Assembly (NCBI RefSeq): GCF_900166665.1 | Contig: NZ_LT800494.1 | Location: 3,857,045 to 3,921,044, forward strand | Source: Cytobacillus gottheilii | GTDB taxonomy: Bacteria > Bacillota > Bacilli > Bacillales > Cytobacillaceae | DNA length: 64,000 nt | Reading direction: 5' to 3' | In this document: positions 43,390 through 51,671 of the stretch, in pieces | How positions within the stretch are numbered: position 1 is the first letter of the stretch | How the letters are laid out: each line of letters begins with the position of its first letter | Translations under genes and position numbers: made by a program | The notes under the pieces: model-generated | What the model was told of the DNA's origin: nothing | Database searches by the model: none | Seen by the model: only the letters and a program-made list of their open reading frames with translations

Positions 43390-43406
43390 CTGGGGAGGTA
43401 GTTTCA

Positions 43407-43949
43407 TTGCACCAGATTCGAAAATGGATGAATAAAGGAATCGCATTTATCACCTGTACATTATTGACGGTCATGGTCTTTATGGCCGTCTGGCAGGTTT
43501 TTTCCCGATACGCATTAAATTCTCCAAGTACGATATCCGAAGAGTTTTTGCGCTATGCATTAATTTGGCTTTCAATGCTCGGTGCTGCTTATGCTTTTGG
43601 CAGCAAGAAACACCTGGCAATTGAACTATTTGTTTCTAGACTGACACCTGACAAAGCGATGCCTGTCAAAATCATTGCTGAGGGAATCGTACTGCTGTTT
43701 GCCATAGTGGTAATGATCATCGGCGGAACACAAACTGTCAGCCTTGCCATGAATCAATATTCGGCAGCATTAGGCATACCTATGAGTGCGGTCTATTTTT
43801 CTCTTATTGTCAGCGGTATATTGATCTCTATCTATTCAATCATGTCAATTTATGAAATCCTAGCCAAACAGAAGGAACAAATGTACGCTGAAGAAATAGA
43901 AGCAGTTGAGACCCTTCACCATCAAAATAAAAAGGAGGGTTTACATTGA
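43407..43949 (+). CDS. dctQ: TRAP transporter small permease (DctQ type)
   Basis: The 180-residue protein has four membrane helices and the family motif VFSRYALNSPSTISEEFLRY. It starts at TTG (43407), 7 nt after GGGGAGGT. It is the small subunit that supports DctM. Its stop overlaps the dctM start by 4 nt. Confidence 0.9.
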   Translation: MHQIRKWMNKGIAFITCTLLTVMVFMAVWQVFSRYALNSPSTISEEFLRYALIWLSMLGAAYAFGSKKHLAIELFVSRLTPDKAMPVKIIAEGIVLLFAIVVMIIGGTQTVSLAMNQYSAALGIPMSAVYFSLIVSGILISIYSIMSIYEILAKQKEQMYAEEIEAVETLHHQNKKEGLH

Positions 43950-45241
43950 CGCTAAGTGCTGGATTGCTATTGTTGTTTCTATTTTTTCTTCTATTATTGA
44001 TTGGTGTTCCAATTGCTATTAGTATTGCTGGAGCATCCATCCTAACAATGCTGATTCTATTTCCGTTTGATGTAGCTGTGTTTACGAGTGCACAGAAATT
44101 GGTATCGGGACTAGACAGTTTTTCGCTTCTTGCCATTCCATTTTTTATTCTATCCGGAATCATAATGAATAATGGCGGAATTGCGATCCGGTTAATTAAC
44201 TTAGCAAAAATTATTGCCGGAAGAATGCCTGGCTCACTTGCACATACGAATGTGGTTGGAAATGCACTATTTGGCTCCATTTCAGGCAGTGCAGTTGCTG
44301 CTGCAGCTGCTATTGGTGGCGTTATGTCACCGCTTCAGGAAAAAGAAGGATATGATCGGACTTATTCTACTGCGGTCAATGTAGCATCAGCTCCAACAGG
44401 GCTTCTTATTCCCCCAAGCGGATTACTGATTGTGTATTCCCTTGTAAGCGGCGGAACTTCTGTAGCAGCTTTATTTATTGCCGGCTACCTGCCAGGAATC
44501 CTTTGGGCTATTGCCACCATGATCGTAGCGTATGTTATTGCAAAGAAAAAGAACTATCCGGTTTCAGAGAAAATTTCATTGAGCGAGAAATGGAAAGTAT
44601 TTTTGGATGCTATTCCAAGCCTGCTGCTAATTGTGATTGTCATCGGCGGGATCATTGCTGGTATTTTCACTGCAACAGAAGGCTCGGCTATCGCGGTTGT
44701 TTATTCATTAATCTTATCGATCTTTTATCGTTCATTAAAATTAAAAGACATACCAAAAATTCTCATCGAAACAGTCGAAATGACAGCAATTATTATGTTG
44801 CTTGTAGCCGCATCTTCCATTCTATCCATAGTGATGAGTTTTACAGGGATACCGGAAGCTATAACATCTGGAATTCTTGGTTTGACTGATAATCCTATTT
44901 TGATTTTATTGCTCATGAATATCATTCTACTGTTTATCGGAACATTCATGGATATCACACCTGCAGTCCTTATCTTCACGCCAATTTTTCTGCCGGTCGT
45001 TAATACATTGGGAATGGATCCTGTACACTTCGGAATTATGATGTCTATGAATCTTTGTATTGGAAGTATTACGCCTCCAGTAGGAAGCGCCTTGTTTGTT
45101 GGAGCAAGTGTAGGCCGGGTGAAGATTGAACAGGTAACCAAACCGCTTCTGCCTTTCTACGGAGCGATTATTGTTGTATTACTCGCTGTCACCTATATAC
45201 CGCAGATCACCATGGTTCTGCCGAATCTGCTGGATTTGTAA
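43946..45241 (+). CDS. dctM: TRAP transporter large permease (DctM type)
   Basis: The 431-residue membrane protein has about 12 helices and the DctM signatures LLAIPFFILSGIIMNNGGIA, GSISGSAVAAAAAIGGVM and the C-terminal MNLCIGSITPPVG. It forms the Na+-driven transport channel. It starts at TTG (43946), 7 nt after AAGGAGG. A terminator follows 36 nt downstream, so the operon is dctP-dctQ-dctM. Confidence 0.94.
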   Translation: MTLSAGLLLLFLFFLLLLIGVPIAISIAGASILTMLILFPFDVAVFTSAQKLVSGLDSFSLLAIPFFILSGIIMNNGGIAIRLINLAKIIAGRMPGSLAHTNVVGNALFGSISGSAVAAAAAIGGVMSPLQEKEGYDRTYSTAVNVASAPTGLLIPPSGLLIVYSLVSGGTSVAALFIAGYLPGILWAIATMIVAYVIAKKKNYPVSEKISLSEKWKVFLDAIPSLLLIVIVIGGIIAGIFTATEGSAIAVVYSLILSIFYRSLKLKDIPKILIETVEMTAIIMLLVAASSILSIVMSFTGIPEAITSGILGLTDNPILILLLMNIILLFIGTFMDITPAVLIFTPIFLPVVNTLGMDPVHFGIMMSMNLCIGSITPPVGSALFVGASVGRVKIEQVTKPLLPFYGAIIVVLLAVTYIPQITMVLPNLLDL

Positions 45242-45276
45242 TATTGACATTTCGCACATGTTAAGGAACTCTTCAG

Positions 45277-45308
45277 ACGGCTGTCCAGTATTTGGACAGC
45301 CGTTTATT
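45277..45308 (+). terminator. Terminator of the dctPQM operon
   Basis: ACGGCTGTCCA and TGGACAGCCGT form an 11-bp stem followed by TTTATT. Confidence 0.88.
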
Positions 45309-45430
45309 CATTTCGTTAGGCTCTTATCCTTAGCGTTTATTGTTTTATTGATTCCGCTAAACGATTTTATTTATTTTTTTATCATTAAAGGCTACAATAA
45401 GGAAAGATTCTGACAAAGGAGCCAATACAT

Positions 45431-46663
45431 ATGACAAACTTTCAAACTACGTTAGAGAAGTACGCCGAACTTGCTGTTAAGGTTGGGGTAAATGTTCAAA
45501 AAGGACAAAAGCTAGTGATCACAGCTACACTGGATGCGGCTGAATTTGTACGCATTGCTGTAAAGAAAGCTTATGAAACAGGTGCAAAAGAGGTTATTGT
45601 GAATTGGAACGATGATGCGGTTACACGGACAAAGTATGAGCTTGCTCCACTGGATGCCTTTGAGGAATATCCAAAATGGAGAGCAGAGGAAATGAAGGAG
45701 CTTGCTGAAGGCGGCGCTGCCTTTATGTCTATCGTTTCTTCAAGCCCTGATCTTTTAAAAGGTGTTCAATCCGAAAAGATCAGCACATTCCAAAAGGCTT
45801 CCGGAAAAGCAATGGCGCCATTCCGCAAGTATATTCAATCCGATAAGGTCAGCTGGACTGTAATCGCTGTGCCATCGCAAAGCTGGGCAAATATGGTGTT
45901 CCCGGAGGCAGCTGAAGAAGAGCGTGTAAGTCTATTATGGGATGCCATTTTCAAGGCGACTCGCTCTGATTTAGACAATCCTGTTGAAGCATGGAAGCAG
46001 CATGATGAAACACTGCATACAAAAGTAGACTATTTAAACAGCAAACGTTATAAAAAACTGCACTACACAGCTCCTGGAACTGACTTAACAATTGAATTGC
46101 CTGAGAAGCATATTTGGGCAGGAGCAGGCAGCATCAATGAAAGCGGCAATGAATTTATGGCCAATATGCCTACCGAAGAAGTATTTACGGTCCCTTTTAA
46201 AACAGGTGTAAACGGCAAGGTTGCCAGCACAAAACCATTAAGCTACGGTGGCAATATCATTGACAACTTCACGGTTTATTTTGAAAATGGAAGAATTACA
46301 AAGGTAGAAGCTGAACAAGGGGAAGAAATTTTAAAGCAGCTTGTTGATACTGATGAAGGCTCTCATTATCTTGGCGAGGTCGCACTTGTTCCGCATAATT
46401 CACCTATTTCACAATCAAACCTGCTTTTCTATAACACATTGTTCGATGAAAATGCATCCAACCACTTAGCAATCGGCAGTGCATATGCTTTCTGTATTGA
46501 AGGAGGCAAGCAAATGTCCAGTGAAGAACTTGCCGAGCACGGCTTAAACGAAAGCTTAACGCACGTTGACTTTATGATTGGATCTGCTGAGATGAATATC
46601 GACGGCATTACAGCTGACGATCAAGCTGAAGCAGTCTTCCGCAATGGAGACTGGGCATTCTAA
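45431..46663 (+). CDS. ampS: M29-family aminopeptidase (AmpS type)
   Basis: The 410-residue metallopeptidase belongs to the thermophilic aminopeptidase family M29, which binds two metal ions. Visible family segments include INESGNEFMANMPTEEVFT, LGEVALVPHNSPIS, FDENASNHLAIGSAY and HVDFMIGS, carrying the Glu, His and Asp ligands. It removes N-terminal residues from peptides in the cytoplasm. AAAGGAGCCAATACAT precedes the ATG. It is monocistronic, between two terminators. Confidence 0.94.
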   Translation: MTNFQTTLEKYAELAVKVGVNVQKGQKLVITATLDAAEFVRIAVKKAYETGAKEVIVNWNDDAVTRTKYELAPLDAFEEYPKWRAEEMKELAEGGAAFMSIVSSSPDLLKGVQSEKISTFQKASGKAMAPFRKYIQSDKVSWTVIAVPSQSWANMVFPEAAEEERVSLLWDAIFKATRSDLDNPVEAWKQHDETLHTKVDYLNSKRYKKLHYTAPGTDLTIELPEKHIWAGAGSINESGNEFMANMPTEEVFTVPFKTGVNGKVASTKPLSYGGNIIDNFTVYFENGRITKVEAEQGEEILKQLVDTDEGSHYLGEVALVPHNSPISQSNLLFYNTLFDENASNHLAIGSAYAFCIEGGKQMSSEELAEHGLNESLTHVDFMIGSAEMNIDGITADDQAEAVFRNGDWAF

Positions 46664-46693
46664 AATACACGGATAAATAAATAACCAATACGG

Positions 46694-46738
46694 AAGGCTG
46701 GCCATGATGGAAATCATTGTGGCTGGCTTTTATTTTGT
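46694..46738 (+). terminator. Terminator of ampS
   Basis: GGCTGGCCATGAT and ATCATTGTGGCTGG form an imperfect stem followed by CTTTTATTTTGTTTT. Confidence 0.75.
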
Positions 46739-46837
46739 TTTGTTAAGCTCTTTTCTTTTCCCATTGATCCTTAAGTGATACAGAATAGCAAAATAGGCCT
46801 CATGTTCATTCCTACAGATATCTTGGTATGACAAATA

Positions 46838-46870
46838 GCTCGGACTTCTCATCTGTCCGAGCCATTTTCA
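46838..46870 (-). terminator. Hairpin after the lipoprotein gene
   Basis: GCTCGGAC and GTCCGAGC pair across a 9-nt loop, 17 nt after the stop of the minus-strand lipoprotein gene. The T run is weak. Confidence 0.6.
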
Positions 46871-46878
46871 CCATTTTA

Positions 46879-48012
46879 TTATCGTCTTTTTAACCGCAGC
46901 CATTTCACCTCATTACTCTGGTCTGCTACCGCTTCAATTTGATACTTTTCCGTATTTAAATAAATGGATGTACCTGTATCGTTTTTCGATGTTTCTCCAA
47001 ACTGCCTAAAGATCTCTTCAGCATCAGCAAGTGTTGTTCTTAAACGATCGCCAGGAATTTCAGCCGCTGTTACCTTGCTGTCTTCCGCATTATAATAATA
47101 GGTGATTTCAGGATACATGACATACGGCCCATCCTCTTTCACACCTTCTTGCATATAATTAGGCTCAGACTTTTTAATTTCTTGAATATTGGTGCCAAGC
47201 GGATATGGGCTGCCTACTGGAATGCCTTGTTTTGCTTTTGCCAAAAGGTCTGCATTCAGATCCAAATCTTTAAATGGATAATAAAAGGCATTCTTCTCCC
47301 TTAAGCTATTTAACCAGAAAGCGGCTTCCTCTTTATCTGTAATCGTTTCTTTGTCTTGTTCTACTAATTTTAGGGTCTCTTTTTCAATGCCCCACGTTGT
47401 AAATTGAATGGAATCTGAAGAGCTGACTCTTCTTATTGTCTGAATATATTTTTGGTTTATGTTTCTAATTTTAATATCATTTAAAGACTTAATATCACCT
47501 TGGCTAATCAGCTTTAATTCTCCATTGTCAATTCCAGTAAATAGGTATTGGGTATGTACCTCATCACTTTGCTCTGCCACTGCAAATATGGTTTTGTTCC
47601 CTACCTTTAAAGGATAAATTTGCTCATCATTACCTGTTTTAAAAGTGAAAATTTCTTCAGCTTTTAACACATTTTGTTTATAAGCTACCGTTGAATCTTT
47701 TTCAGCAAGGTAAAATGCATAATGTCCAGAATAAAAGACGTCCTTTTTCTCCGCATTTTCTGCATAAACAAACACATTATAATTATAGTCCGCATCTTTA
47801 ACTTCATATTTGAAAAGGGATTCTTCTTTGAGCGTAACCGTATCCATCTTTTCTTTGCCTTCCGTAACCACTGCAGGTACAGCCTTTTCCGCTACCGCTT
47901 CATCTTTTGCCTCTTCAGTTTCTGAAAGTGTCTCAGTTTTAATTGACGCGATTGTGTCATACGAACATGCAGTCAATAATAATAAACATACTGTTATATA
48001 GAATTTTTTCAT
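46879..48012 (-). CDS. Unrecognised lipoprotein, 377 residues
   Basis: The protein has a signal peptide with lipobox LLTAC (Cys16). An acidic Glu/Ala/Val-rich linker follows (about residues 28-60), then a large extracytoplasmic part with no motif I recognise. The second half (VGSPYPLGTNIQEIKKSEPN onwards) and the C-terminal TSIYLNTEKYQIEAVADQSN have the look of small repeated lipoprotein domains. AGGAGACTATC precedes the ATG. Monocistronic. Confidence 0.75.
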   Translation of the reverse strand: MKKFYITVCLLLLTACSYDTIASIKTETLSETEEAKDEAVAEKAVPAVVTEGKEKMDTVTLKEESLFKYEVKDADYNYNVFVYAENAEKKDVFYSGHYAFYLAEKDSTVAYKQNVLKAEEIFTFKTGNDEQIYPLKVGNKTIFAVAEQSDEVHTQYLFTGIDNGELKLISQGDIKSLNDIKIRNINQKYIQTIRRVSSSDSIQFTTWGIEKETLKLVEQDKETITDKEEAAFWLNSLREKNAFYYPFKDLDLNADLLAKAKQGIPVGSPYPLGTNIQEIKKSEPNYMQEGVKEDGPYVMYPEITYYYNAEDSKVTAAEIPGDRLRTTLADAEEIFRQFGETSKNDTGTSIYLNTEKYQIEAVADQSNEVKWLRLKRR

Positions 48013-48224
48013 GATAGTCTCCTAAAAAACACCGATTCATATTTTAGCAATCTCATAAATATATAGTCACAGAGATTTAACCAACTATCAGTGTAACAAA
48101 TGGACAATCAATTAACAAACCCATTTATTACAAAGATTACAAAAGACATATAAATTTTTCATCAAAATGTTAAATCAAGGCTGTATTCTCAAACTTTGTT
48201 CCTTTTAACTTAAATGAATAAATA

Positions 48225-48540
48225 TTCCCACGCCAGAGTACTCACTTTCCGTTCGTGCAGATGCTGAGCAGGAGCAGGAGTCTCGCACGTTTTCAACAAT
48301 AGGCATCGCACTAAAATACCTTTTATAATGGGTGACTAATAAAATTGTTCAAAAAAGATCCTAAAACAAACATGTCTCATTGTGTTGGTTTACGGGGACT
48401 CCCCCTTTCTTTTATAGCCCGCAGGATCCGGGTGTCCAACGCTTCGTTACACGTGTTATTAAAATTAGGATCCAGAAGGAAAAAAAAATCCAAACAATTT
48501 AACAGAGTATTAACCTTCTGCTAATTGTTTGGATTTATCA
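48225..48540 (-). repeat. Diverged long palindromic element, copy F
   Basis: Blocks related to copy E (GAGTACTCACTTTCCG, GCAGGAGTCTCGCACG) and to the GC-rich core (GGACTCCCCC, GCCCGCAGGATCC) occur, but many bases have decayed. The hairpin at its right end serves as the queF terminator. The rest of the 48013-48569 gap shows no gene. Confidence 0.5.
48481..48534 (-). terminator. Terminator of queF
   Basis: ATCCAAACAATT pairs with AATTGTTTGGAT; TTTTTTTT follows on the minus strand. Confidence 0.8.
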
Positions 48541-48569
48541 TTCATGTGCTGGTGTTGAACCCTTTTTAA

Positions 48570-49067
48570 TTATCGATTATCAATTGTCTCTGGGTAAAGG
48601 TCATGGTTCATTAATCTGAACTCAGCCATTTTTTCGTATTTTGTGCCAGGTTTTCCATAGTTTGTGTATGGATCAATGGAGATGCCGCCTCTTGGCGTGA
48701 ATTTGCCCCATACCTCGATGTAGCGCGGGTTCATTAATTCAATTAAGTCGTTCATAATGATATTCATACAGTCTTCATGAAAATCTCCGTGATTACGGAA
48801 GCTGAACAAATACAGTTTAAGCGATTTGCTTTCCACCATTTTTTCACCTGGAATATAGCTTATATAAATTGTCGCGAAATCTGGCTGTCCTGTTTTTGGA
48901 CAAAGACTCGTGAATTCTGGACAGTTGAATTTTACAAAATAATCACGGTTTGGATGCTTATTATCAAAGCTTTCTAAGATATCTGGGGAATATTCAAATA
49001 GATATTGTGTTCCTTGATTTCCCAGCAGGGTTACCCCTTCTAATTCTTCATCTTTTCTTCCTGTCAT
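48570..49067 (-). CDS. queF: NADPH-dependent preQ0 reductase QueF
   Basis: The 165-residue enzyme reduces 7-cyano-7-deazaguanine (preQ0) to preQ1 in queuosine synthesis. The nucleophilic Cys56 and catalytic Asp63 lie in [14 protein letters not shown]; the NADPH-binding part includes [13 protein letters not shown]. The frame stays open 30 codons further upstream, but AAGGGAGG 7 nt before the ATG at 49067 fixes the start. The leader contains a preQ1 riboswitch and a terminator, giving feedback control. Confidence 0.96.
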   Translation of the reverse strand: MTGRKDEELEGVTLLGNQGTQYLFEYSPDILESFDNKHPNRDYFVKFNCPEFTSLCPKTGQPDFATIYISYIPGEKMVESKSLKLYLFSFRNHGDFHEDCMNIIMNDLIELMNPRYIEVWGKFTPRGGISIDPYTNYGKPGTKYEKMAEFRLMNHDLYPETIDNR

Positions 49068-49118
49068 GCTAGTGCCTCCCTTAGATTGCATTTCATGCTG
49101 GAATGAGGGAATTGAATA

Positions 49119-49148
49119 TAAAAAAACCATGCCCTCCATGGACATGGC
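49119..49148 (-). terminator. Riboswitch-controlled terminator before queF
   Basis: On the minus strand GCCATGTCC and GGGCATGG form a stem followed by TTTTTTTAT. It lies 20 nt after the preQ1 aptamer and 51 nt before the start codon. Confidence 0.88.
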
Positions 49149-49167
49149 TGAATGCAATTCATCCGTT

Positions 49168-49207
49168 CCATAGTTTTTTATAGAGGGTAAGTGCTATGAA
49201 CCTCTCT
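49168..49207 (-). promoter_or_regulatory. PreQ1-I riboswitch aptamer
   Basis: On the minus strand AGAGGTTCATAGCA, CTTACCCTCTA and TAAAAAACTA follow the preQ1-I consensus: a stem-loop AGAGG/CCTCT and an A-rich 3' tail that folds back into a pseudoknot. It precedes queF, whose pathway makes preQ1. Confidence 0.95.
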
Positions 49208-49245
49208 CATTTTGCGTGAAACGCATATTTTAAAATACCATTATA

Positions 49246-49274
49246 ACTATAAAAAACTTTCTATAGTGTGTCAA
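49246..49274 (-). promoter_or_regulatory. SigA promoter of queF
   Basis: TTGACA (49274-49269), 17-bp spacer, TATAGT (49251-49246) on the minus strand. Confidence 0.75.
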
Positions 49275-49337
49275 TCACTTCAAAATGTTTAATAATAACG
49301 GTATGATAGACTAATCTATTCGAAAGGTGGTATTTTC

Positions 49338-49889
49338 ATGAATTTTCTGCTTGAAAGAACAGATTCTGAAGAAAAACTCTCTCTAGAAGCATTGATTCAA
49401 GGAAAACCAAGTGTTGTGGTGTTTGTGCGCCATCTTGGCTGACCTGTCTGCAGGCAGTATCTCACGCAGTTGCGTGAGCATTATCATGATTTTTCTAATC
49501 GAGGCTATCAGCTGATTGTTATTGCACCTTCTAAAGGCAGCTTTATCAACATGTTCTTAAAAGAGTTTGGTCCTTATCCATTTCCGATTTTAGGCGATCC
49601 TGCAAGAGAAGCCTACAAAGGAATGGGACATAAGACAATGCCAAAATGGAAGCTGCTCTCCAAAGCTGCCTTTGGTTTTGTAACCGGAAAAGTGAAAGGA
49701 TTTGTCCCAGAAGACGAGAGGCAAAAAAAGTTCGTTATGGAGTCAATGAAGACACAGGACGTTTATATTCAAGGAGGAACTTGGGTTTATTCCAGTTCCG
49801 GTAAAGTTCTTTGGAACCACATAGATGAATCGCCTGAAGATCATGCACCCATTGCAAGAGTGATTGGAATTTTGGACAAACATAATTAA
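49338..49889 (+). CDS. Peroxiredoxin-like selenoprotein with in-frame UGA (UxxC)
   Basis: Read through the TGA at 49440-49442, the gene gives a 183-residue thioredoxin-fold protein: MNFLLERTDSEEKLSLEALI, VVFVRHLG, then U35-P-V-C38, RQYLTQLREHY, PFPILGDPAREAYKGMG and GGTWVYSSSGKVLW. It resembles the AhpC/TSA-like peroxiredoxin family, where the redox motif is CxxC; here the first position is UGA. A 7-bp hairpin (49461-49467/49472-49478) with loop AGTT begins 18 nt after UGA and fits a bacterial SECIS. AAAGGTGG precedes the ATG at 49338. Without recoding, translation would stop after 34 residues. Confidence 0.8.
49461..49478 (+). promoter_or_regulatory. Candidate bacterial SECIS hairpin
   Basis: CTCACGC-AGTT-GCGTGAG: perfect 7-bp stem, 4-nt loop with G and U at its centre, loop 25 nt after the UGA. 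These are the features expected for SelB binding. Confidence 0.75.
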
Positions 49890-50133
49890 ATTTGTCGAGA
49901 TATGTTTTAAATCTATAATAGGTGGTAAACAAATAGTGCAAGGCCAAAACGACTTGCAGAAGGGACTGGTTCACCTTGAAGAACATAACAGCGACTTCAG
50001 AATCTTGTCTTGGCATTGCTTTGGATCAAGGAGGGTTTGCAGAGCGCTCGATAGGCACTCTCGTCTTTAACCGATATACTTAAAATCGGACGGCCTCAGT
50101 AAACGTACCTTGAATGTCCGTTATACGGACCAA

Positions 50134-50168
50134 AAAGGTGCATTCCCATAAGCGGAATGCACCTTTTT
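50134..50168. terminator. Bidirectional terminator
   Basis: AAAGGTGCATTCC and GGAATGCACCTTT form a 13-bp stem flanked by A and T runs, between the selenoprotein gene and the minus-strand gene ending at 50196. Confidence 0.9.
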
Positions 50169-50195
50169 ATATGGTTATTAGCTATTTTGAGCATT

Positions 50196-50486
50196 CTACA
50201 AGCTCGCTTTTATTTTTATAAAGTGGTCAATAAACTGTGAAGGATTTTGTTTCACATAAAAAGCATTTACTCCGCTCTTTGTATGTAAGTAAAGCAAGCC
50301 CGTGTCTGTGCTTGTGCTTTTATAGGAAACATCCCAAACGTCATCCATATAATGAACATGAAATTGTGTCTCAATGCGATCTTCATATAATAGCAGCGAA
50401 AGTTCTTCTTCAATGATCTTCTGCTCAGTCCATGTAATTTGCCTGCTGACTTTAATATAAGGATGCTGTGCAATAATACGCAACAA
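50196..50486 (-). CDS. Unrecognised small protein, 96 residues
   Basis: The protein starts at TTG (50486), 7 nt after GAGGAG, with MLRIIAQHPYIKVSRQITW. It has alternating beta-strand-like segments (LLLYEDRIETQFHVHYMDDV, WDVSYKS, LLYLHTKSGVNAFYV) reminiscent of PH-like or small beta-barrel folds, but I do not recognise the family. It lies 18 nt downstream of the folate cyclo-ligase pseudogene on the same strand. Confidence 0.65.
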   Translation of the reverse strand: MLRIIAQHPYIKVSRQITWTEQKIIEEELSLLLYEDRIETQFHVHYMDDVWDVSYKSTSTDTGLLYLHTKSGVNAFYVKQNPSQFIDHFIKIKASL

Positions 50487-50504
50487 ATCACTCCTCTGTG
50501 TCTA

Positions 50505-51230
50505 TCATTTCCTATTCTGAATTAAGTCCCATATTTCTCTTAATACCGGCATCTCTTCCATCTCTTCATCTGTAACAAGGTCCCATTGAATTCCTTTCGG
50601 CTTTTCGTATGGAGAGTTCGTTTCAATTAGTCCCTGTTCAGTGGCAATCCAGTCTACCGTTAAGTCAAAAGGATCACGGGGAATATTTTCATTCGTTATT
50701 TGAGCGCTATGCACTGTTCCAATTATGGGTATTGCAGGATTACCCAGCTCTCGTATTATCGCATATTCCCGGTCCGCATATCCTTCTCCTTTGCCCACAC
50801 GTCTGCCATCCTAATGCAAAGCGACAGAGCCGGCAAAAAACAGATCGATCTGCGGCATTTCGGATAGAGGTATTTCTTTTCCGTACTCCTTTATATGAGA
50901 AAGACTTGCTGCACGTCTCTCTTCACCGTGAGGAACCCATTCAGGTTTTACCATAATAAAACCTGCCTTCAGTCGCGGCGTGGGTACAAGCAGAGTTTTG
51001 CCATCCTTCAATATTTGCGTGCGAATCGGCAGCTGTGGCGAATCCGGATTTACTTTTATAATCTTTGCTTCTTTATATAAGGGCATTTCTTTAATAAAGC
51101 CCGCAGCTTTTTCAGCTCCTTTAAAATTGGGAATCCGGTTTTTCAGCGGAAATGGAAATCGTCCCAGCTTTTCTTCCTCTAGTTTATTCCAGATTGTTTC
51201 TCTTATTTCTTTCTTTGAAACCAATGTCAT
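50505..51230 (-). pseudogene. 5-formyltetrahydrofolate cyclo-ligase-like gene with in-frame TAG
   Basis: Two consecutive parts are in the same frame and together make one cyclo-ligase-family protein of about 240 codons. The first part (from 51230) ends FFAGSVALH at TAG (50813-50811). The second continues DGRRVGKGEGYADREYA and SAQITNENIPRDPFDLTVDW. The stop falls just before the conserved DGxRxGKGxGYxD motif that binds ATP, so a truncated product should be inactive. No frameshift is needed; a single nonsense change explains it. Recent inactivation or a sequence error are both possible. Confidence 0.8.
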
Positions 51231-51390
51231 CACCTGCCGCTAATCAATCTACCTTCCTTTAAGATACTATAATACGTTATATCCATTCTCATTCCAAAAG
51301 AAAACCTAATGATGGAGAGTTTATTTTTAATAGAGCAGTTGCCTAATCAAAGTGGAATATAAGAGGAGATATATGATTCGAAAAAAAAAT

Positions 51391-51655
51391 GGGGCTGGGA
51401 AACAAGTATTTAACAACCATATAACCGAATGGGTAGGAAGTGATTCTTGAACTGCCCCGTAAATGTTAGAAGCCACACTAACATTTACGGGGTGTTTTTT
51501 ATTTGTTATTTTAAAATGAGTGAAATGAAGCGGAGGACACTCGACTCCGAAGGGAAATAGAGGAAAAGCTGAGACCCCGCAGGCGTGCCGAGGAGCTCAG
51601 CTTCCTCCCCTCGGAAAGCGAGTGTCCGCAGCGCAATGGAACGGACTTGTTTCAA
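51391..51655 (-). repeat. Long palindromic element, copy D
   Basis: Starts GGGGCTGGGAAACAAGTATT as copy B does and contains GCGGAGGACACTCGACTCCG, CTGAGACCCCGCAGG and GTCCGCAGCGCAATGGAACG. The central CCGAATG hairpin is degraded, and a new hairpin (51456-51492) takes its place. The 51234-51390 part of the gap shows no gene. Confidence 0.8.
51456..51500 (+). terminator. Plus-oriented hairpin inside element D
   Basis: CCCCGTAAATGTTA and TAACATTTACGGGG form a perfect 14-bp stem, then TGTTTTTT. No plus-strand gene precedes it, so its role is unclear; it may block antisense reading into tldE. Confidence 0.75.
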
Positions 51656-51671
51656 TATCCAAACCATTCAT

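Noticed and set aside
49470..49889. Thioredoxin-like gene starting at an internal TTG
   Set aside because: This start would remove the conserved active-site region upstream; the in-frame UGA with a SECIS-like hairpin explains the data better.
49864..50070. 68-codon frame after the selenoprotein gene
   Set aside because: It overlaps the end of the selenoprotein gene, has no family resemblance, and a possible GTG start at about 49936 has only a weak GGTGG signal.
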